A stretch of DNA of 64,000 bases from Aeromicrobium sp. (GCF_023146395.1 NZ_JAGLCD010000012.1:1-64000), one strand, 5' to 3'. Shown: positions 7,462 to 18,390, counted from the stretch's first letter. Notes: generated by a model not told the origin, from the sequence alone. A program made the numbers and translations.

Positions 7462-9429
7462 ATGAATGTCAAGAAGATCGTGAAGGGCCCCTGGCTCTGG
7501 ATCGTCGTCATTGCCCTCGTCGTGATCGGCATCCTGCAGTTCTCGTCCTCGTCCGACGGGTACCGCGAGGTCGAGACCTCCACGATGGTCAAGTACCTCG
7601 ACAACGACGAGGTCGAGAAGGTCACGTTCGTCGAGGGCGAGCAGCAGATCCGGGCAACCCTCAAGAAGGACGACGAGCAGGTCCGGGCCACGTGGCTCGG
7701 CGACCAGGGCGCCCGTCTCGTGGAGTCCGCCGAGACCGCGGTGGCCGACAAGAAGCTCAAGAGCTTCGACGTCGAGAACCCCACGACCAACACGTTCGTG
7801 TCGCTGCTGTTCACCCTCCTGCCGATCCTGCTGATCGTCCTGGTCCTGTTCTGGTTCATGGGCCGCATGCAGGGCGGTGGCGGTGGCGTCATGAAGTTCA
7901 GCAAGTCCAAGGCGAAGCTGCTCACGAAGGACACCCCGCAGACCACGTTCGCCGACGTCGCCGGGTGTGACGAGGCGATCGAGGAGCTCGGCGAGATCAA
8001 GGAGTTCCTCGCGGAGCCGGCCAAGTTCCAGGCCGTCGGCGCCAAGATCCCCAAGGGCGTGCTGCTGTACGGCCCGCCCGGCACCGGCAAGACCCTCCTC
8101 GCGCGCGCCGTCGCCGGCGAGGCGGGCGTCCCGTTCTACTCGATCTCCGGCTCCGACTTCGTCGAGATGTTCGTGGGCGTCGGCGCCAGTCGCGTGCGCG
8201 ACCTCTTCGAGCAGGCCAAGGCCAACGCGCCGGCGATCGTCTTCATCGACGAGATCGACGCCGTCGGCCGGCACCGTGGCACCGGCATGGGCGGCGGCCA
8301 CGACGAGCGCGAGCAGACGCTCAACCAGCTGCTGGTCGAGATGGACGGCTTCGACGTGCGCGGCGGGGTCATCCTCATCGCGGCCACCAACCGGCCCGAC
8401 GTGCTCGATCCGGCTCTCCTGCGGCCGGGCCGCTTCGACCGTCAGATCGGTGTCGAGGCGCCCGACCTGAAGGGTCGCGAGACGATCCTCAAAGTGCACG
8501 CTCGCGGCAAGCCGCTCGGCCCCGACGTCGAGCTCGGCAGCGTCGCCAAGCGGACCCCCGGGTTCAGCGGCGCCGACCTGGCCAACGTCCTCAACGAGGC
8601 GGCGCTCCTCACGGCGCGCAACGGCGACAAGGTCATCACGAGCGAGGCGCTCGACGAGGCGATCGACCGCGTCATGGCCGGCCCGCAGAAGCGCACCCGA
8701 CTCATGAACGAGAACGAGCGCCTCGTCACGGCCTACCACGAGGGCGGGCACGCGCTGGTGGCCGCGGCGCTGCCGCAGAGCGACCCCGTGCACAAGATCA
8801 CGATCCTGCCGCGCGGGCGGGCCCTCGGCTACACCATGGTGCTGCCCGACGAGGACAAGTACAGCCAGACGCGCGCCGAGCTGCAGGACAAGCTCGCGTA
8901 CATGATGGGCGGTCGCGCGGCCGAGGAGCTTGTGTTCCACAACCCCACGACGGGAGCGGGCAACGACATCGAGAAGGCCACGGGCCTGGCCCGCGCGATG
9001 GTCACGCAGTACGGCATGAGCGACCGCATCGGCGCGATCAAGCTCGGCAGCGACAACAGCCAGCCGTTCCTCGGCGCCGGCACCGGCATGGGACACAGCC
9101 GCGACTACTCCGAGTCGGTCGCGGCCACGGTCGACGAGGAGATCACGGCCCTGATCGCCGTCGCGCACCAGGAGGCCTTCGACATCCTCCACGAGAACCG
9201 CGACGTCCTCGACGCGCTCGTCGTGGAGCTCATGGAGAAGGAGACGCTCGACAAGGCCCAGGTGGCCCGCATCTTCGAGCCGTTGCGTCGCCGCGAGATC
9301 CGTCCCCCGTGGACCGGCTCCGACACGCGTCAGCCGTCGCAGGAGCCGCCGGTCGTCATCGCGCCGCCCCAGCCCACGACCTCGGACGAGGGTGTCGACG
9401 TCGGCCCCGTCGTCGACGGCACGGACTGA
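7462..9429 (+). CDS. ftsH: ATP-dependent zinc metalloprotease FtsH
   Basis: Membrane-anchored AAA+ protease that degrades unassembled membrane proteins and some regulators. At 655 residues it has two membrane segments (about 10-27 and 113-135) around an extracytoplasmic domain. Then come the AAA module with Walker A GPPGTGKT at 204, Walker [12 protein letters not shown] and a second region of homology, and the peptidase domain with HEGGH from H426. The C-terminal 40 residues are Pro- and acid-rich. The ATG at 7462 starts 2 bp before the end of a GC-rich leader without a strong ribosome-binding site. It leads directly into the folate genes. Confidence 0.97.
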   Translation: MNVKKIVKGPWLWIVVIALVVIGILQFSSSSDGYREVETSTMVKYLDNDEVEKVTFVEGEQQIRATLKKDDEQVRATWLGDQGARLVESAETAVADKKLKSFDVENPTTNTFVSLLFTLLPILLIVLVLFWFMGRMQGGGGGVMKFSKSKAKLLTKDTPQTTFADVAGCDEAIEELGEIKEFLAEPAKFQAVGAKIPKGVLLYGPPGTGKTLLARAVAGEAGVPFYSISGSDFVEMFVGVGASRVRDLFEQAKANAPAIVFIDEIDAVGRHRGTGMGGGHDEREQTLNQLLVEMDGFDVRGGVILIAATNRPDVLDPALLRPGRFDRQIGVEAPDLKGRETILKVHARGKPLGPDVELGSVAKRTPGFSGADLANVLNEAALLTARNGDKVITSEALDEAIDRVMAGPQKRTRLMNENERLVTAYHEGGHALVAAALPQSDPVHKITILPRGRALGYTMVLPDEDKYSQTRAELQDKLAYMMGGRAAEELVFHNPTTGAGNDIEKATGLARAMVTQYGMSDRIGAIKLGSDNSQPFLGAGTGMGHSRDYSESVAATVDEEITALIAVAHQEAFDILHENRDVLDALVVELMEKETLDKAQVARIFEPLRRREIRPPWTGSDTRQPSQEPPVVIAPPQPTTSDEGVDVGPVVDGTD

Positions 9430-9431
9430 CC

Positions 9432-9998
9432 GTGGCCGTCGACCTGGCGCGCGCCGAGGCGGCCGTGCGGGAGCTGCTGTTCGCGATCGGTGAGGACCCC
9501 GATCGTGACGGGCTGCGCGAGACCCCGGCCCGCGTCGCGCGGTCGTACGCCGAGCTCGTGGCGGGCCTCGACCAGGACCCCGCCGCGGTGCTCAGCGCCA
9601 CGTTCGACGTCGGCCACGACGAGCTCGTGCTCGTCAAGGACATCGAGATGTGGAGCATGTGCGAGCACCACCTGGTGCCGTTCTTCGGCGTCGCCCACAT
9701 CGGCTACATCCCGGCCGCCGAGGGCAATGTCACCGGGCTCTCGAAGCTCGCGCGCCTGGTCGACGTGTTCGCCCGCCGGCCCCAGGTGCAGGAGCGTCTC
9801 ACGACGCAGATCGCCGACGCCCTGATCGAGGTGCTGGACCCGCGCGGGGTCATCGTCGTGATCGAGGCCGAGCACCTGTGCATGACGATGCGCGGTGTCC
9901 GCAAGGGCGGGGCCAGGACCATCACGAGCGCCGTCCGCGGTCAGCTGCGCGAGGTCGCGACCCGAGCCGAGGCGATGAACCTCATCAGGGGCACGTGA
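9432..9998 (+). CDS. folE: GTP cyclohydrolase I
   Basis: First committed enzyme of folate synthesis: converts GTP to 7,8-dihydroneopterin triphosphate. The 188-residue protein carries the zinc-binding signature MCEHHLVPF and the later catalytic region [11 protein letters not shown] with the second zinc cysteine. GTG 9432 lies 2 bp after the ftsH stop and fits the family start. The frame continues upstream inside ftsH but that part is not homologous. The stop overlaps the folP start by 4 bp, so the two are translationally coupled. Confidence 0.96.
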   Translation: MAVDLARAEAAVRELLFAIGEDPDRDGLRETPARVARSYAELVAGLDQDPAAVLSATFDVGHDELVLVKDIEMWSMCEHHLVPFFGVAHIGYIPAAEGNVTGLSKLARLVDVFARRPQVQERLTTQIADALIEVLDPRGVIVVIEAEHLCMTMRGVRKGGARTITSAVRGQLREVATRAEAMNLIRGT

Positions 9999-10861
9999 CC
10001 CGCCCGCAGATCCCCGGTCTCGGCGGCGCCCCTCGCGCGGGGCGCACCCTCGTGATGGGCGTCGTCAACGTCACCCCCGACTCGTTCTCCGACGGGGGGC
10101 TGTGGCTCGACGCGGACGCGGCGATCGCGCGGGGTCGGCGGCTCGTGGCCGACGGGGCCGACCTGGTCGACGTCGGCGGGGAGTCGACCCGGCCCGGCGC
10201 CCAGCGGGTCGACGAGGCCACCGAGCTCGACCGGGTCGTGCCGGTGGTGCGGGCTCTTGCCGGCGACGGCATCGCGGTCTCGGTCGACACGATGCGCGCC
10301 CGTGTGGCGGAGGCGGCGTGGCAGGCCGGCGCCGCCCTGGTCAACGACGTCTCGGGTGGGCGGGCCGATCCCGACATGCTGCGGGTCGTGGCCGACGTCG
10401 GGGCTCCGTTTGTCGTGATGCACTGGCGCGCTCACTCCGCCGCGATGCAGGAGGCCGACCACACGCGGTACGGCGACGTCGTGGCCGACGTCCGCGCCGA
10501 GCTCAGCCGGCAGGTCGACAGCGCGCTCGCGGCCGGGGTCCGGCCCGACCGGCTGGTGGTCGACCCGGGCCTGGGCTTCTCGAAGACCGGGGAGCAGAAC
10601 TGGGAGGTGCTGGAGGCGCTCGGCACGTTCGCCTCGCTCGGGCACCCGCTGCTGGTGGCCGCGAGCCGCAAGCGCTTCCTCGGCGAGCTGCTCGCCACGG
10701 GCGGTGAGCTGCGCCCGGCCGTCGAGCGCGACGACGCCTCCGCCGCGATCTCGGTCCTGGCGGCCCGCGCCGGCGCCTGGGCCGTCCGGGTCCACGAGGT
10801 GCGCGCCTCGGCCGACGGCGTCCGGGTGGTCGGTCGTCTGCGAGGATCGAGTGGTGGGTGA
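9995..10861 (+). CDS. folP: dihydropteroate synthase
   Basis: Condenses dihydropterin pyrophosphate with p-aminobenzoate to dihydropteroate; the target of sulfonamides. The 288-residue TIM barrel shows the N-terminal signature [15 protein letters not shown], the pterin site GGESTRPGA and the terminal region [17 protein letters not shown] 9995 overlaps the folE stop as GTGA. It is second in the folE-folP-orf-folB-folK run. Confidence 0.96.
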   Translation: MTRPQIPGLGGAPRAGRTLVMGVVNVTPDSFSDGGLWLDADAAIARGRRLVADGADLVDVGGESTRPGAQRVDEATELDRVVPVVRALAGDGIAVSVDTMRARVAEAAWQAGAALVNDVSGGRADPDMLRVVADVGAPFVVMHWRAHSAAMQEADHTRYGDVVADVRAELSRQVDSALAAGVRPDRLVVDPGLGFSKTGEQNWEVLEALGTFASLGHPLLVAASRKRFLGELLATGGELRPAVERDDASAAISVLAARAGAWAVRVHEVRASADGVRVVGRLRGSSGG

Positions 10862-10864
10862 GAC

Positions 10865-11296
10865 ATGAGCGGGGACGTGCTGGCGGTCCACCGCAGCTTC
10901 TACGAGTCGATCGAGTCCGGCGACGTCGACCTGATGGCGGCGCTCTGGATCGACCGACCTGACACCTCCTGCGCGCATCCGGGCACGATGCCGGTGCGGG
11001 GCACCTCCACGATCCTGCGGTCGTGGACCATGCTCATGGCGCAGGCCGGTTACCTGCAGTTCTTTCTGACCGACGTGCACGCCTCGTACACCTCCGACGG
11101 CGCCGTGGCGATCGTCACGTGCACCGAGAACATCCTGTCGGGCACCGGCCTGGAGAGCGCCGAGAGCTTTGCCGGGGGGCGGGTCACGAGCACGAGCGTC
11201 CTGGTGCTGCGCCAGGGGCGGTGGCTGTTCCACACGCGCCACGCCTCGCCCGTCATCGACTTCGAGGCCGAGGCCGGCGAGGAGGGGGAGGCGTGA
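10865..11296 (+). CDS. NTF2-like / SnoaL-type protein of the folate operon
   Basis: A 143-residue single-domain protein with the cone-like NTF2 fold pattern: an N-terminal helix with FYESIESGDVDLMAALW, the HPG turn, and a C-terminal strand region RWLFHTRHASPV. It lies 3 bp after folP and overlaps folB by 4 bp, so it is certainly co-translated with folate genes. No enzyme function can be assigned. A role as a small hydrolase acting on a folate intermediate (for example removal of phosphate from dihydroneopterin triphosphate) would fit the location but is only a guess. Confidence 0.7.
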   Translation: MSGDVLAVHRSFYESIESGDVDLMAALWIDRPDTSCAHPGTMPVRGTSTILRSWTMLMAQAGYLQFFLTDVHASYTSDGAVAIVTCTENILSGTGLESAESFAGGRVTSTSVLVLRQGRWLFHTRHASPVIDFEAEAGEEGEA

Positions 11297-11670
11297 CGAT
11301 CCCCGACGGTCTTGACCGCATCGAGCTGACCGGCCTGCGGGGCTTCGGCCACCACGGCGTGTTCGACCACGAGCGCCGCGACGGGCAGGAGTTCGTCGTC
11401 GACGCCGTGCTCGGGCTGGACCTCACGGCGGCCGGCCGCACCGACGACCTCGCCGAGACGGTCCACTACGGCGAGCTGGCCGACGGCATCCACGCGATCC
11501 TCGTGGGTCCCCCCGTGGACCTCATTGAGTCGCTGGCGCTGCGTATGGTGGACTTGTGTCTGACGGACGCCCGCGTGCAGTGGGCGAGCGTCACGGTGCA
11601 CAAGCCGAACGCGCCCATCACGCCCACGTTCACCGACGTGGCCGTCACGATCGAGCGGAGCAGACAGTGA
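11293..11670 (+). CDS. folB: dihydroneopterin aldolase
   Basis: Cleaves 7,8-dihydroneopterin to 6-hydroxymethyl-dihydropterin and glycolaldehyde. The 125-residue protein begins with the typical IELTGLRGFGHHGVF and ends with VTVHKPNAPI, the conserved lysine-proline region. GTG 11293 overlaps the previous stop, and its own TGA overlaps the GTG of folK. Length matches the family (about 120). Confidence 0.95.
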   Translation: MTIPDGLDRIELTGLRGFGHHGVFDHERRDGQEFVVDAVLGLDLTAAGRTDDLAETVHYGELADGIHAILVGPPVDLIESLALRMVDLCLTDARVQWASVTVHKPNAPITPTFTDVAVTIERSRQ

Positions 11671-12230
11671 CCGAATCGCCCACCCCCTACGTGCTGGACG
11701 CGGACACCATGACCGGTGGCATGCGTCCCATCCGTCAGGCCGTCCTCGCGATCGGCTCGAATCTCGGCGATCGCCATGCCCGCCTCCAGGGTGCCGTCTC
11801 GGCGCTCGAGGACACCCCCGAGGTGCAGGTCGTCGCGATCTCCTCGGTCTACGAGACCGAGCCCGTGGGCGCTCCCGCCGGCTCGGACAAGTTCCTCAAC
11901 GCCGTGGTGCTGATCGACACGACCCTCACGGTGCACACGCTGCTCGACCGCGCCCTGGCGATCGAGGACGCCTTCGGCCGCGAGCGTGACGAGGCCAACG
12001 CGCCGCGCACGCTCGACGTCGACGTCATCGTGGTCGGCGAGCGGGTGGCGGCCGACGAGCAGCTGCAGCTGCCGCACCCGCGGGCCCACGAGCGCGGCTT
12101 CGTGCTCGTGCCGTGGCTCGAGATCGACCCGGAGGGGCAGATCCCTGGGCACGGCTTCGTGGCCGACCTCATCGGCGGTGTCGACACCTCCGGCGTGGTC
12201 AAGCGCGAGGATCTCGAGATCCTGCTCTGA
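11667..12230 (+). CDS. folK: 6-hydroxymethyl-7,8-dihydropterin pyrophosphokinase
   Basis: Transfers pyrophosphate from ATP to hydroxymethyl-dihydropterin, the donor substrate for FolP. Motifs seen are AIGSNLGDR, the YETEPVG segment, and APRTLDVDVIVVG with the metal-binding DxD. There is an N-terminal extension of about 25 residues before the HPPK core. GTG 11667 overlaps the folB stop. An ATG at 11709 or 11721 would give a start nearer to the core and is a possible alternative. Confidence 0.93.
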   Translation: MTESPTPYVLDADTMTGGMRPIRQAVLAIGSNLGDRHARLQGAVSALEDTPEVQVVAISSVYETEPVGAPAGSDKFLNAVVLIDTTLTVHTLLDRALAIEDAFGRERDEANAPRTLDVDVIVVGERVAADEQLQLPHPRAHERGFVLVPWLEIDPEGQIPGHGFVADLIGGVDTSGVVKREDLEILL

Positions 12231-12234
12231 TCCG

Positions 12235-12738
12235 ATGAGGTCCGTGCGTCCGACCTCGATCCGGCTGCTGGCCGTCCTGGTCAGCGCCGGGCTCGTGATC
12301 GGGGCCGGTCTCCCGGTCCTGGTCCGCCGTCTGGGGGGCGACGTCCCGCTGCTCTCTTGGGGTCCTGCGCTGCTGCTCGCCGGGGCCGCCGGCCTCGTCG
12401 CGATCGTCGCGAGGGTCACCTGGAAGGCCGTCCACGAGGACCGTCAGCGGGTCAACGCCGACCGTGCGTTGTTCCACCTCGCCCTGGCCCAGGCCTCGTC
12501 CCGGGTCGGCGCGGTGCTGCTCGGTGGTTACGCCGGGTTCGCGCTGGTCTACCTGGACCTGTTCGAGACCGCCAACGGCCGCGACCGCGTCGTGCACGGC
12601 GGTGCCGCTGCCGTCGCGGCCGCCCTGCTGGTGGCCGCCGGTCTGGTCATGGAGCGGGTGTGCCGCCTGCCCAGCGACGACGACGAGGACGAGGGCGACG
12701 ACGGATCCCGCTCGACGGCCAGCCCGACGCCCAGCTGA
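12235..12738 (+). CDS. DUF3180 membrane protein
   Basis: A 167-residue protein with four predicted membrane segments (about 10-28, 37-56, 84-103 and 115-133) and an acidic, serine-rich tail. DUF3180 proteins follow folK in most actinobacteria, so the position supports the family call. The function is unknown. It starts 4 bp after the folK stop and ends 12 bp from a convergent gene, closing the ftsH-fol run. Confidence 0.85.
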   Translation: MRSVRPTSIRLLAVLVSAGLVIGAGLPVLVRRLGGDVPLLSWGPALLLAGAAGLVAIVARVTWKAVHEDRQRVNADRALFHLALAQASSRVGAVLLGGYAGFALVYLDLFETANGRDRVVHGGAAAVAAALLVAAGLVMERVCRLPSDDDEDEGDDGSRSTASPTPS

Positions 12739-12750
12739 CTGCGCCCGCGT

Positions 12751-14385
12751 CTAGGGCAGCAGGGTCGTGCGCAGCGTGCCCAGGCCCACGCCGCCCAGGG
12801 CCAGGGCGTCGGCGTGGAACCGCCTCAGGTCCGCGCCGCGCGCAGCGGCCCAGTCGTCGCGCAGGCGGGTCCACTCGCGCTCGCCGATCTTGTACGACGG
12901 GGCCTGCCCGGCCCAGCCGAGATAGCGGTTGGCCTCGAAGCGCACGAATCCTTCGTCCATGTGCATGTGCTGGCGCATGAACGGCAGGACGTCGTCGCCG
13001 CGCCACGGACCGCTGCCATCGGGCTTGGGCAGCCCCAGGTGCACGCCGATGTCGACCACGACACGGGCGGCGCGCTGCCGCTGTGCGTCGAGCATCCCGA
13101 GCCGGTCGCCCGGGTCGTCGAGGAAGCCGAGGTCGGCCATCAGGCGCTCGGCGTACAGCGCCCAGCCCTCGCCGTGCCCGGAGTTCCAGCTGATCCGTCG
13201 CCACCCGTTGAGCGTCGCCGCCGCGGCCACCGCGATGCCGCACTGGAGATGGTGGCCGGGCACGCCCTCGTGGTAGACCGTCGTGCGCTCGCGCCAGGTG
13301 CCGAACTCGGTGACGCCCGGGGGCACGCTCCACCACATGCGCCCGGCGCGGGCGAAGTCCTCGCTCGGCGGCGTGTAGTAGATGCCGCCGGTCTGGGTCG
13401 GGGCGATGCGGCACTCCAGCGCCCGGAGCCGGGGGTCGATGTCGACGTGCACCCCGTCGAGCGCCGCGATCGCGGCATCGCTCGTGTCCTGCATCCACGC
13501 CTGCAGCGCGTCGGTGCCGTGGAGGATGCGGCTGGGGTCGGCGTCGAGCGCCGCGATGGCCTCGGCGACGGATCCGCCGGGCACGATCTCGCGGGCCACC
13601 TCCTCCTGCTCGGTGACCATGCGCCGGAGCTCCTCGACGCCCCACGCGTAGGTCTCGTCGAGGTCGACCTCGAGGCCGACGAAGGACCGCGAGGCCAGGG
13701 CGTAGGCCTCGCGGCCGACCGCGTCCTGCTGACGCGCGGCCGGTGCGAGGGTGTGCGCGAGGAACTCGCTGAGCCGCGCGTACCCGGCGGCGGCGTCGGC
13801 GGCCGCCGCCTGGAGCTCCTGCTGCTGACCGTCGGGCCCTTGCTCGGCGAGCCCGAGGAAGAACGAGCCGGGCCCGGCGAGCTCGCGGGTCTGCGTCAGC
13901 ACCTCGCGGACCTGGCGGAGGGCGGGGGTCTGGCCGTGCTGGATCCCGTCGGTCAGCGTCGCGACGTACCCGTCGACGGCCGCCGGGACGTTCCGCAGGC
14001 GGCGCGCGACGTGGTGCCAGTCGTCGTCGGTCGTCGTGGGGACGAGGTCGAAGATCTCGCGCAGCGACTGGGCGGGCGAGGCGATGACGTTCAGGTCGCG
14101 GCGCCACTCGCCCGAGGCGAACTGCTCCTCGGTCAGCTCGAGCGTGCGCTCCAGCTCCAGGCGGGTCACTCGATCGACCTCGTCGACCGGCTCGGTCTCC
14201 CGGACCGTGCGGAGCGTCGCGGCTGCTGCGGCGGCGAGAGCGGCGTGGCCATCGGGGGAGTGGTCGGCGTACTCGCCCTCGCGCCCCGGCCTGCCCAGCT
14301 CCACGTGCCACTCCGGCTGCAGCTCCAGCAGGGTGTCGAGCCAGCTCTCGGCGACGCGGTCCATGGGGGTGGGTTCGCGGTTCAT
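12751..14385 (-). CDS. DUF885-family zinc metallopeptidase-like protein
   Basis: A 544-residue cytoplasmic protein of the DUF885 family, distantly related to zincins of the M1/M2 type. The signature HEGVPGHH runs from H372 to H379 and includes the HExxxH-like metal site; a conserved acidic residue follows in SGHGEGWALYAERL. No signal peptide is present. The physiological substrate is unknown; some family members act on small peptides. ATG 14385 is used; an in-frame ATG lies seven codons later (MDRVAES). Confidence 0.85.
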   Translation of the reverse strand: MNREPTPMDRVAESWLDTLLELQPEWHVELGRPGREGEYADHSPDGHAALAAAAAATLRTVRETEPVDEVDRVTRLELERTLELTEEQFASGEWRRDLNVIASPAQSLREIFDLVPTTTDDDWHHVARRLRNVPAAVDGYVATLTDGIQHGQTPALRQVREVLTQTRELAGPGSFFLGLAEQGPDGQQQELQAAAADAAAGYARLSEFLAHTLAPAARQQDAVGREAYALASRSFVGLEVDLDETYAWGVEELRRMVTEQEEVAREIVPGGSVAEAIAALDADPSRILHGTDALQAWMQDTSDAAIAALDGVHVDIDPRLRALECRIAPTQTGGIYYTPPSEDFARAGRMWWSVPPGVTEFGTWRERTTVYHEGVPGHHLQCGIAVAAAATLNGWRRISWNSGHGEGWALYAERLMADLGFLDDPGDRLGMLDAQRQRAARVVVDIGVHLGLPKPDGSGPWRGDDVLPFMRQHMHMDEGFVRFEANRYLGWAGQAPSYKIGEREWTRLRDDWAAARGADLRRFHADALALGGVGLGTLRTTLLP

Positions 14386-14520
14386 GGAACGACGTTAACG
14401 CGCGGGTGGCGACCCACCCCGGCCGCGCTCGTGGTCCGTGGCCGTTTGTCGCTCGCCTGTTGCGGAGCCGATCCAGGTGCAGGTGACCGGGGTCATGGTC
14501 GCGATGGGTGCCTTCCGGGA

Positions 14521-14526
14521 TAGACT
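14521..14526 (+). promoter_or_regulatory. -10 element of the DUF2520-panCD-coaX operon
   Basis: TAGACT at 14521-14526 lies 53 bp before the ATG at 14580, in the divergent 194-bp gap. A ribosome binding site GAAAGG is at 14567-14572. A matching -35 is not obvious. No other structure is seen in this gap. Confidence 0.5.
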
Positions 14527-14579
14527 GACCGCGTCACTTTGTCTGGTACCCCTCGGGGACTGGAACGAAAGGCAACATC

Positions 14580-15437
14580 ATGTCGCTTGCCCCTGTGGGC
14601 ATCGTCGGCGCCGGTCGAGTCGGTGCCGTGCTGGGCGCCCGCCTGCGCGCCTCCGGATACCCGGTCGTCGCGGTCGCCGCCCGGTCCGAGGCGTCGCTGC
14701 TGCGCGCGCGCACGTTCCTGCCCGGTGTCCCGGTGCTCGACCCGGTCGAGGTCGTCGGCGCGAGCGAGGTCCTGGTGCTCGCGGTGCCGGACGACTCGCT
14801 CGCCGCGGTCGCCCAGGAGCTGGCCCCGCACGTACGTCCGGGCCAGCTCGTGCTCCACACGAGCGGACGCCACGGTCGCGCCGTGCTCGCGCCGCTCGCC
14901 GAGGTCGGCGCGAGCACCGCGGCGTTCCACCCGGCCATGACGTTCACCGGCAGCGACGTCGACGTCGACCGCCCGTGCGTCATCGGGCTCACCACGACCG
15001 ACGCGGACCGCGCCACCGTCGAGACGCTCGCCGAGGCGGTCGGTGGCACTCCCGTGCACGTCGCGGAGGCCGACCGCGTGGTCTATCACGCAGCCCTGGC
15101 CCACGGGGCCAACCACGTCGTCACGGTCCTGAACCAGGCGATGGACCTGCTGCGCTCGATCGGCGTCGCCGACCCGTCCGCGGTGCTGGAGCCGCTCGTC
15201 CGGGCCTCCGTCACGAACACGCTCGCCTACGGTGACGCTGCGCTCACCGGGCCCGTGGCGCGCGGAGACGCCCAGACGGTCGCCGCTCACGTCGGCGCCA
15301 TCGCCGACGCCGACGTCGCCGCCACGTACACCGCCCTCTCGGCCGCCACGATCGAGCGCGCACTGGCCGACGGGCGCATCGACGAGTCCGCGGCCTCCTC
15401 GCTGCGGGGCGCCCTGGCGGCAGGAGCCGAGCGATGA
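14580..15437 (+). CDS. DUF2520 Rossmann-fold protein, PanE-like
   Basis: A 285-residue protein with an N-terminal NAD(P)-binding GxGxxG (GIVGAGRVGAVLG) and a C-terminal helical DUF2520 domain. The fold is shared with ketopantoate reductase and F420-dependent NADP reductase. It overlaps panC by 4 bp (ATGA) and heads the panC-panD-coaX operon, a layout also found in mycobacteria. This makes it the obvious local candidate for ketopantoate reduction, since no panE is present nearby, but the activity has not been shown here and is inference. Confidence 0.8.
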   Translation: MSLAPVGIVGAGRVGAVLGARLRASGYPVVAVAARSEASLLRARTFLPGVPVLDPVEVVGASEVLVLAVPDDSLAAVAQELAPHVRPGQLVLHTSGRHGRAVLAPLAEVGASTAAFHPAMTFTGSDVDVDRPCVIGLTTTDADRATVETLAEAVGGTPVHVAEADRVVYHAALAHGANHVVTVLNQAMDLLRSIGVADPSAVLEPLVRASVTNTLAYGDAALTGPVARGDAQTVAAHVGAIADADVAATYTALSAATIERALADGRIDESAASSLRGALAAGAER

Positions 15438-16297
15438 GCGGCGCCACCGGGCCCCGGGTCGTCCGCACCGTCGCCGAGCTGCGGGCGGTGGGCGGCACGA
15501 TCGCCCTCGTTCCCACGATGGGCGCCCTCCACGACGGCCACGTCCAGCTCATGAAGCACGCGCGCCCGCTGGCTGACACGCTTGTCGCGTCGATCTTCGT
15601 CAACCCCACGCAGTTCGCGGCGGGTGAGGACTTCGGCGAGTACCCGCGCACGTGGGACGAGGACCTGCAGCGCTGCGAGGAGGCCGGGGTCGACGTCGTG
15701 TTCGCTCCCGACGTGGCCACGATGTACCCGCACGGCACCGACGACCAGGTCACGGTCGACCCGGGCCCGCTCGGCGCGATCCTCGAGGGCGCGCAGCGCC
15801 CCACCCACTTCCGCGGCGTGCTGACCGTCGTCGCCAAGCTCTTCGGCCTGGTGCGCCCCGACGTCGCGGTGTTCGGGGAGAAGGACTACCAGCAGCTCAC
15901 GCTGATCCGCCTGATGGCCGAGGCGCTGTGCCTCGACGTCGAGGTCGTCGGCTGCCCCACGGTGCGGGAGGCCGACGGCCTGGCCCTGAGCTCGCGCAAC
16001 CGCTACCTGACGTCCGACGAGCGCACGCGCGCGGTCGCGCTGTCCCAGGCGCTCGCAGCCGGCACGGCCGCCGCCTCGGCGGGCCCGGACGCGGTCCGCG
16101 CGGCCGCGACGGCGCGACTGGCCGCGTTCGGCGTCGAGCCCGACTACGTCGCCGTCACCTCGCCCGACCTGGGCGATCCCGGGCCGGGCGAGGCGCGACT
16201 GCTCATCGCCGCCCGTGTCGGCAAGCCCCGACTCCTCGACAACTGCGCTCTCACCCTCGGGGCCGACGCCCCGGGGAACCCCCCGGAAGGAAGCTGA
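15434..16297 (+). CDS. panC: pantoate--beta-alanine ligase (pantothenate synthetase)
   Basis: Forms pantothenate from pantoate, beta-alanine and ATP. The 287-residue protein shows the nucleotide-binding MGALHDGH (HxGH type), [11 protein letters not shown], the GEKDYQQ motif and the late SSRNRYL segment. ATG 15434 overlaps the upstream stop. It is followed 2 bp later by panD, which supplies its beta-alanine. Confidence 0.96.
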   Translation: MSGATGPRVVRTVAELRAVGGTIALVPTMGALHDGHVQLMKHARPLADTLVASIFVNPTQFAAGEDFGEYPRTWDEDLQRCEEAGVDVVFAPDVATMYPHGTDDQVTVDPGPLGAILEGAQRPTHFRGVLTVVAKLFGLVRPDVAVFGEKDYQQLTLIRLMAEALCLDVEVVGCPTVREADGLALSSRNRYLTSDERTRAVALSQALAAGTAAASAGPDAVRAAATARLAAFGVEPDYVAVTSPDLGDPGPGEARLLIAARVGKPRLLDNCALTLGADAPGNPPEGS

Positions 16298-16299
16298 CC

Positions 16300-16787
16300 A
16301 TGCTCCGCACCCTCATGACCTCCAAGATCCACCGCGCCACCGTGACGCAGGCCGACCTGCACTACGTCGGCTCGGTCACGGTCGACGCCGACCTGCTCGA
16401 CGCCGCCAATCTCCTCCCGGGCGAGCAGGTGCACATCGTCGACATCGACAACGGCGCCCGCCTGGTCACCTACGTGATCGAGGGGGAGCGCGGCTCGGGC
16501 GTCATCGGCATCAACGGCGCCGCCGCCCGCATCGTGCAGCCGGGGGACCTGGTGATCCTCATCGCCTATGGCCAGATGGAGGACGCCGAGGCGCGCACCT
16601 TCGAGCCGAACGTGGTCTTCGTCGACGCCGAGAACGGCATCATCGGCACGGGCTCCGACCCGGCCGAGGCGCTCCCGGCCACCGGCCTGATCCGCGGTGA
16701 CGTGACGCTCGGCAGCGACGTGCCGGGCGGGGGCGTCGGGCCCCGGGCGACCGGTCTGAAGAGCAACCCGCTGGTCTCAGGCCGCGC

Positions 16788-16791
<4 letters not shown>
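16300..16791 (+). CDS. panD: aspartate 1-decarboxylase, with C-terminal extension
   Basis: Pyruvoyl enzyme that makes beta-alanine from aspartate. The self-cleavage site is the usual Gly24-Ser25 (HYVGSVT), and the catalytic region [11 protein letters not shown] is intact. A strong GGAAGGA ribosome binding site precedes ATG 16300. The 163-residue length exceeds the usual 120-140; the last 30 residues are a Gly/Pro-rich tail of the kind present in shorter form in other actinobacteria. Its stop overlaps the coaX start by 4 bp. Confidence 0.95.
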
Positions 16792-17570
<779 letters not shown>

Positions 17571-17584
17571 CGCCGCCCGAGGAT

Positions 17585-18349
17585 TCAGTACGACGACGGC
17601 AGGCCGAAGTGCTCCTCGAACGTCAGACCTGAGGTGGCCAGCTCGGTGGCGAGCTCGACGCCGAAGTACCGCAGGTGCCACGGCTCGTACTTGAACCCGG
17701 TGACCGCTTCCTTGCCCTCCGGGTAGCGGATCACGAAGCCGAACCGGTGGGCGTTCGCGGCGACCCACTGTCCGGCCGGGGTCTGCCCGAAGCTCGTGGA
17801 GAGGTCGTTGACGTCGATCGCCAGACCGGTCTGGTGCTCGGAGTGCCCGGGGCGGGCCATGCCTCGGTCAGCCGCGTCCTGGCCGACCGAGGCGACCCGG
17901 CGCGTGTAGTTGTCCGCCTGGTGCGCGAAGCTGCGGTAGCCCGACACGATGCGCAGCGAGATGCCGGCCGCCGAGGCCTCGGCAGCCATCGCGTCGAACG
18001 CGCCGACGAGGTCGGGGTGCAGGCCGCCGGGCCCGAAGGTCTCCGGCAGCGCGAAGGACTTGTTGACCACGACGTGTCCGTCGATGTGGAGCACGCCCTC
18101 GGAGTCGAAGGAGACTCCGCCGAGGTGGTCGGTCGGGGTCGCCTCCGGATCGGGCTCGGTCGGTGCTGGGGCGGAGGAGGCCGCCGGGGCGGACTCCTGC
18201 GTCCGGGTCGTCTCCGCCGGGGTGGTCGAGGCGTCCGACGACTGGGCAGGACGGTTCGCGGCGACCGTCGCGGCGACCGCCAGCGCGATCGCGACGGTGC
18301 CGACCACAAGACCTGCGGTGATCCGCCGGTCGGTCCGGTGCCTGCTCAT
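17585..18349 (-). CDS. M15 (VanY-type) D-alanyl-D-alanine carboxypeptidase, membrane anchored
   Basis: A 254-residue exported peptidase expected to remove the terminal D-Ala from peptidoglycan stems. An N-terminal membrane segment (about residues 10-32) is followed by a Ser/Thr/Pro/Ala-rich linker to about residue 75. The VanY zinc motifs are SGYRS, then GHSEHQTGLAIDV (SxHxxGxAxD) and EPWHLRYFG. The ATG at 18349 has TAGCGT 8 nt upstream, suggesting leaderless expression. The frame is open upstream to 18643, but that part is antisense to the CsbD gene. Confidence 0.9.
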   Translation of the reverse strand: MSRHRTDRRITAGLVVGTVAIALAVAATVAANRPAQSSDASTTPAETTRTQESAPAASSAPAPTEPDPEATPTDHLGGVSFDSEGVLHIDGHVVVNKSFALPETFGPGGLHPDLVGAFDAMAAEASAAGISLRIVSGYRSFAHQADNYTRRVASVGQDAADRGMARPGHSEHQTGLAIDVNDLSTSFGQTPAGQWVAANAHRFGFVIRYPEGKEAVTGFKYEPWHLRYFGVELATELATSGLTFEEHFGLPSSY

Positions 18350-18390
18350 CGGAGTCGACGCTACCCGGCGCGACAACGCTCGGCACCGAG

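Noticed and set aside
7273..9192. 639-residue antisense frame in ftsH
   Set aside because: Composition of a codon-bias shadow; ftsH is unambiguous.
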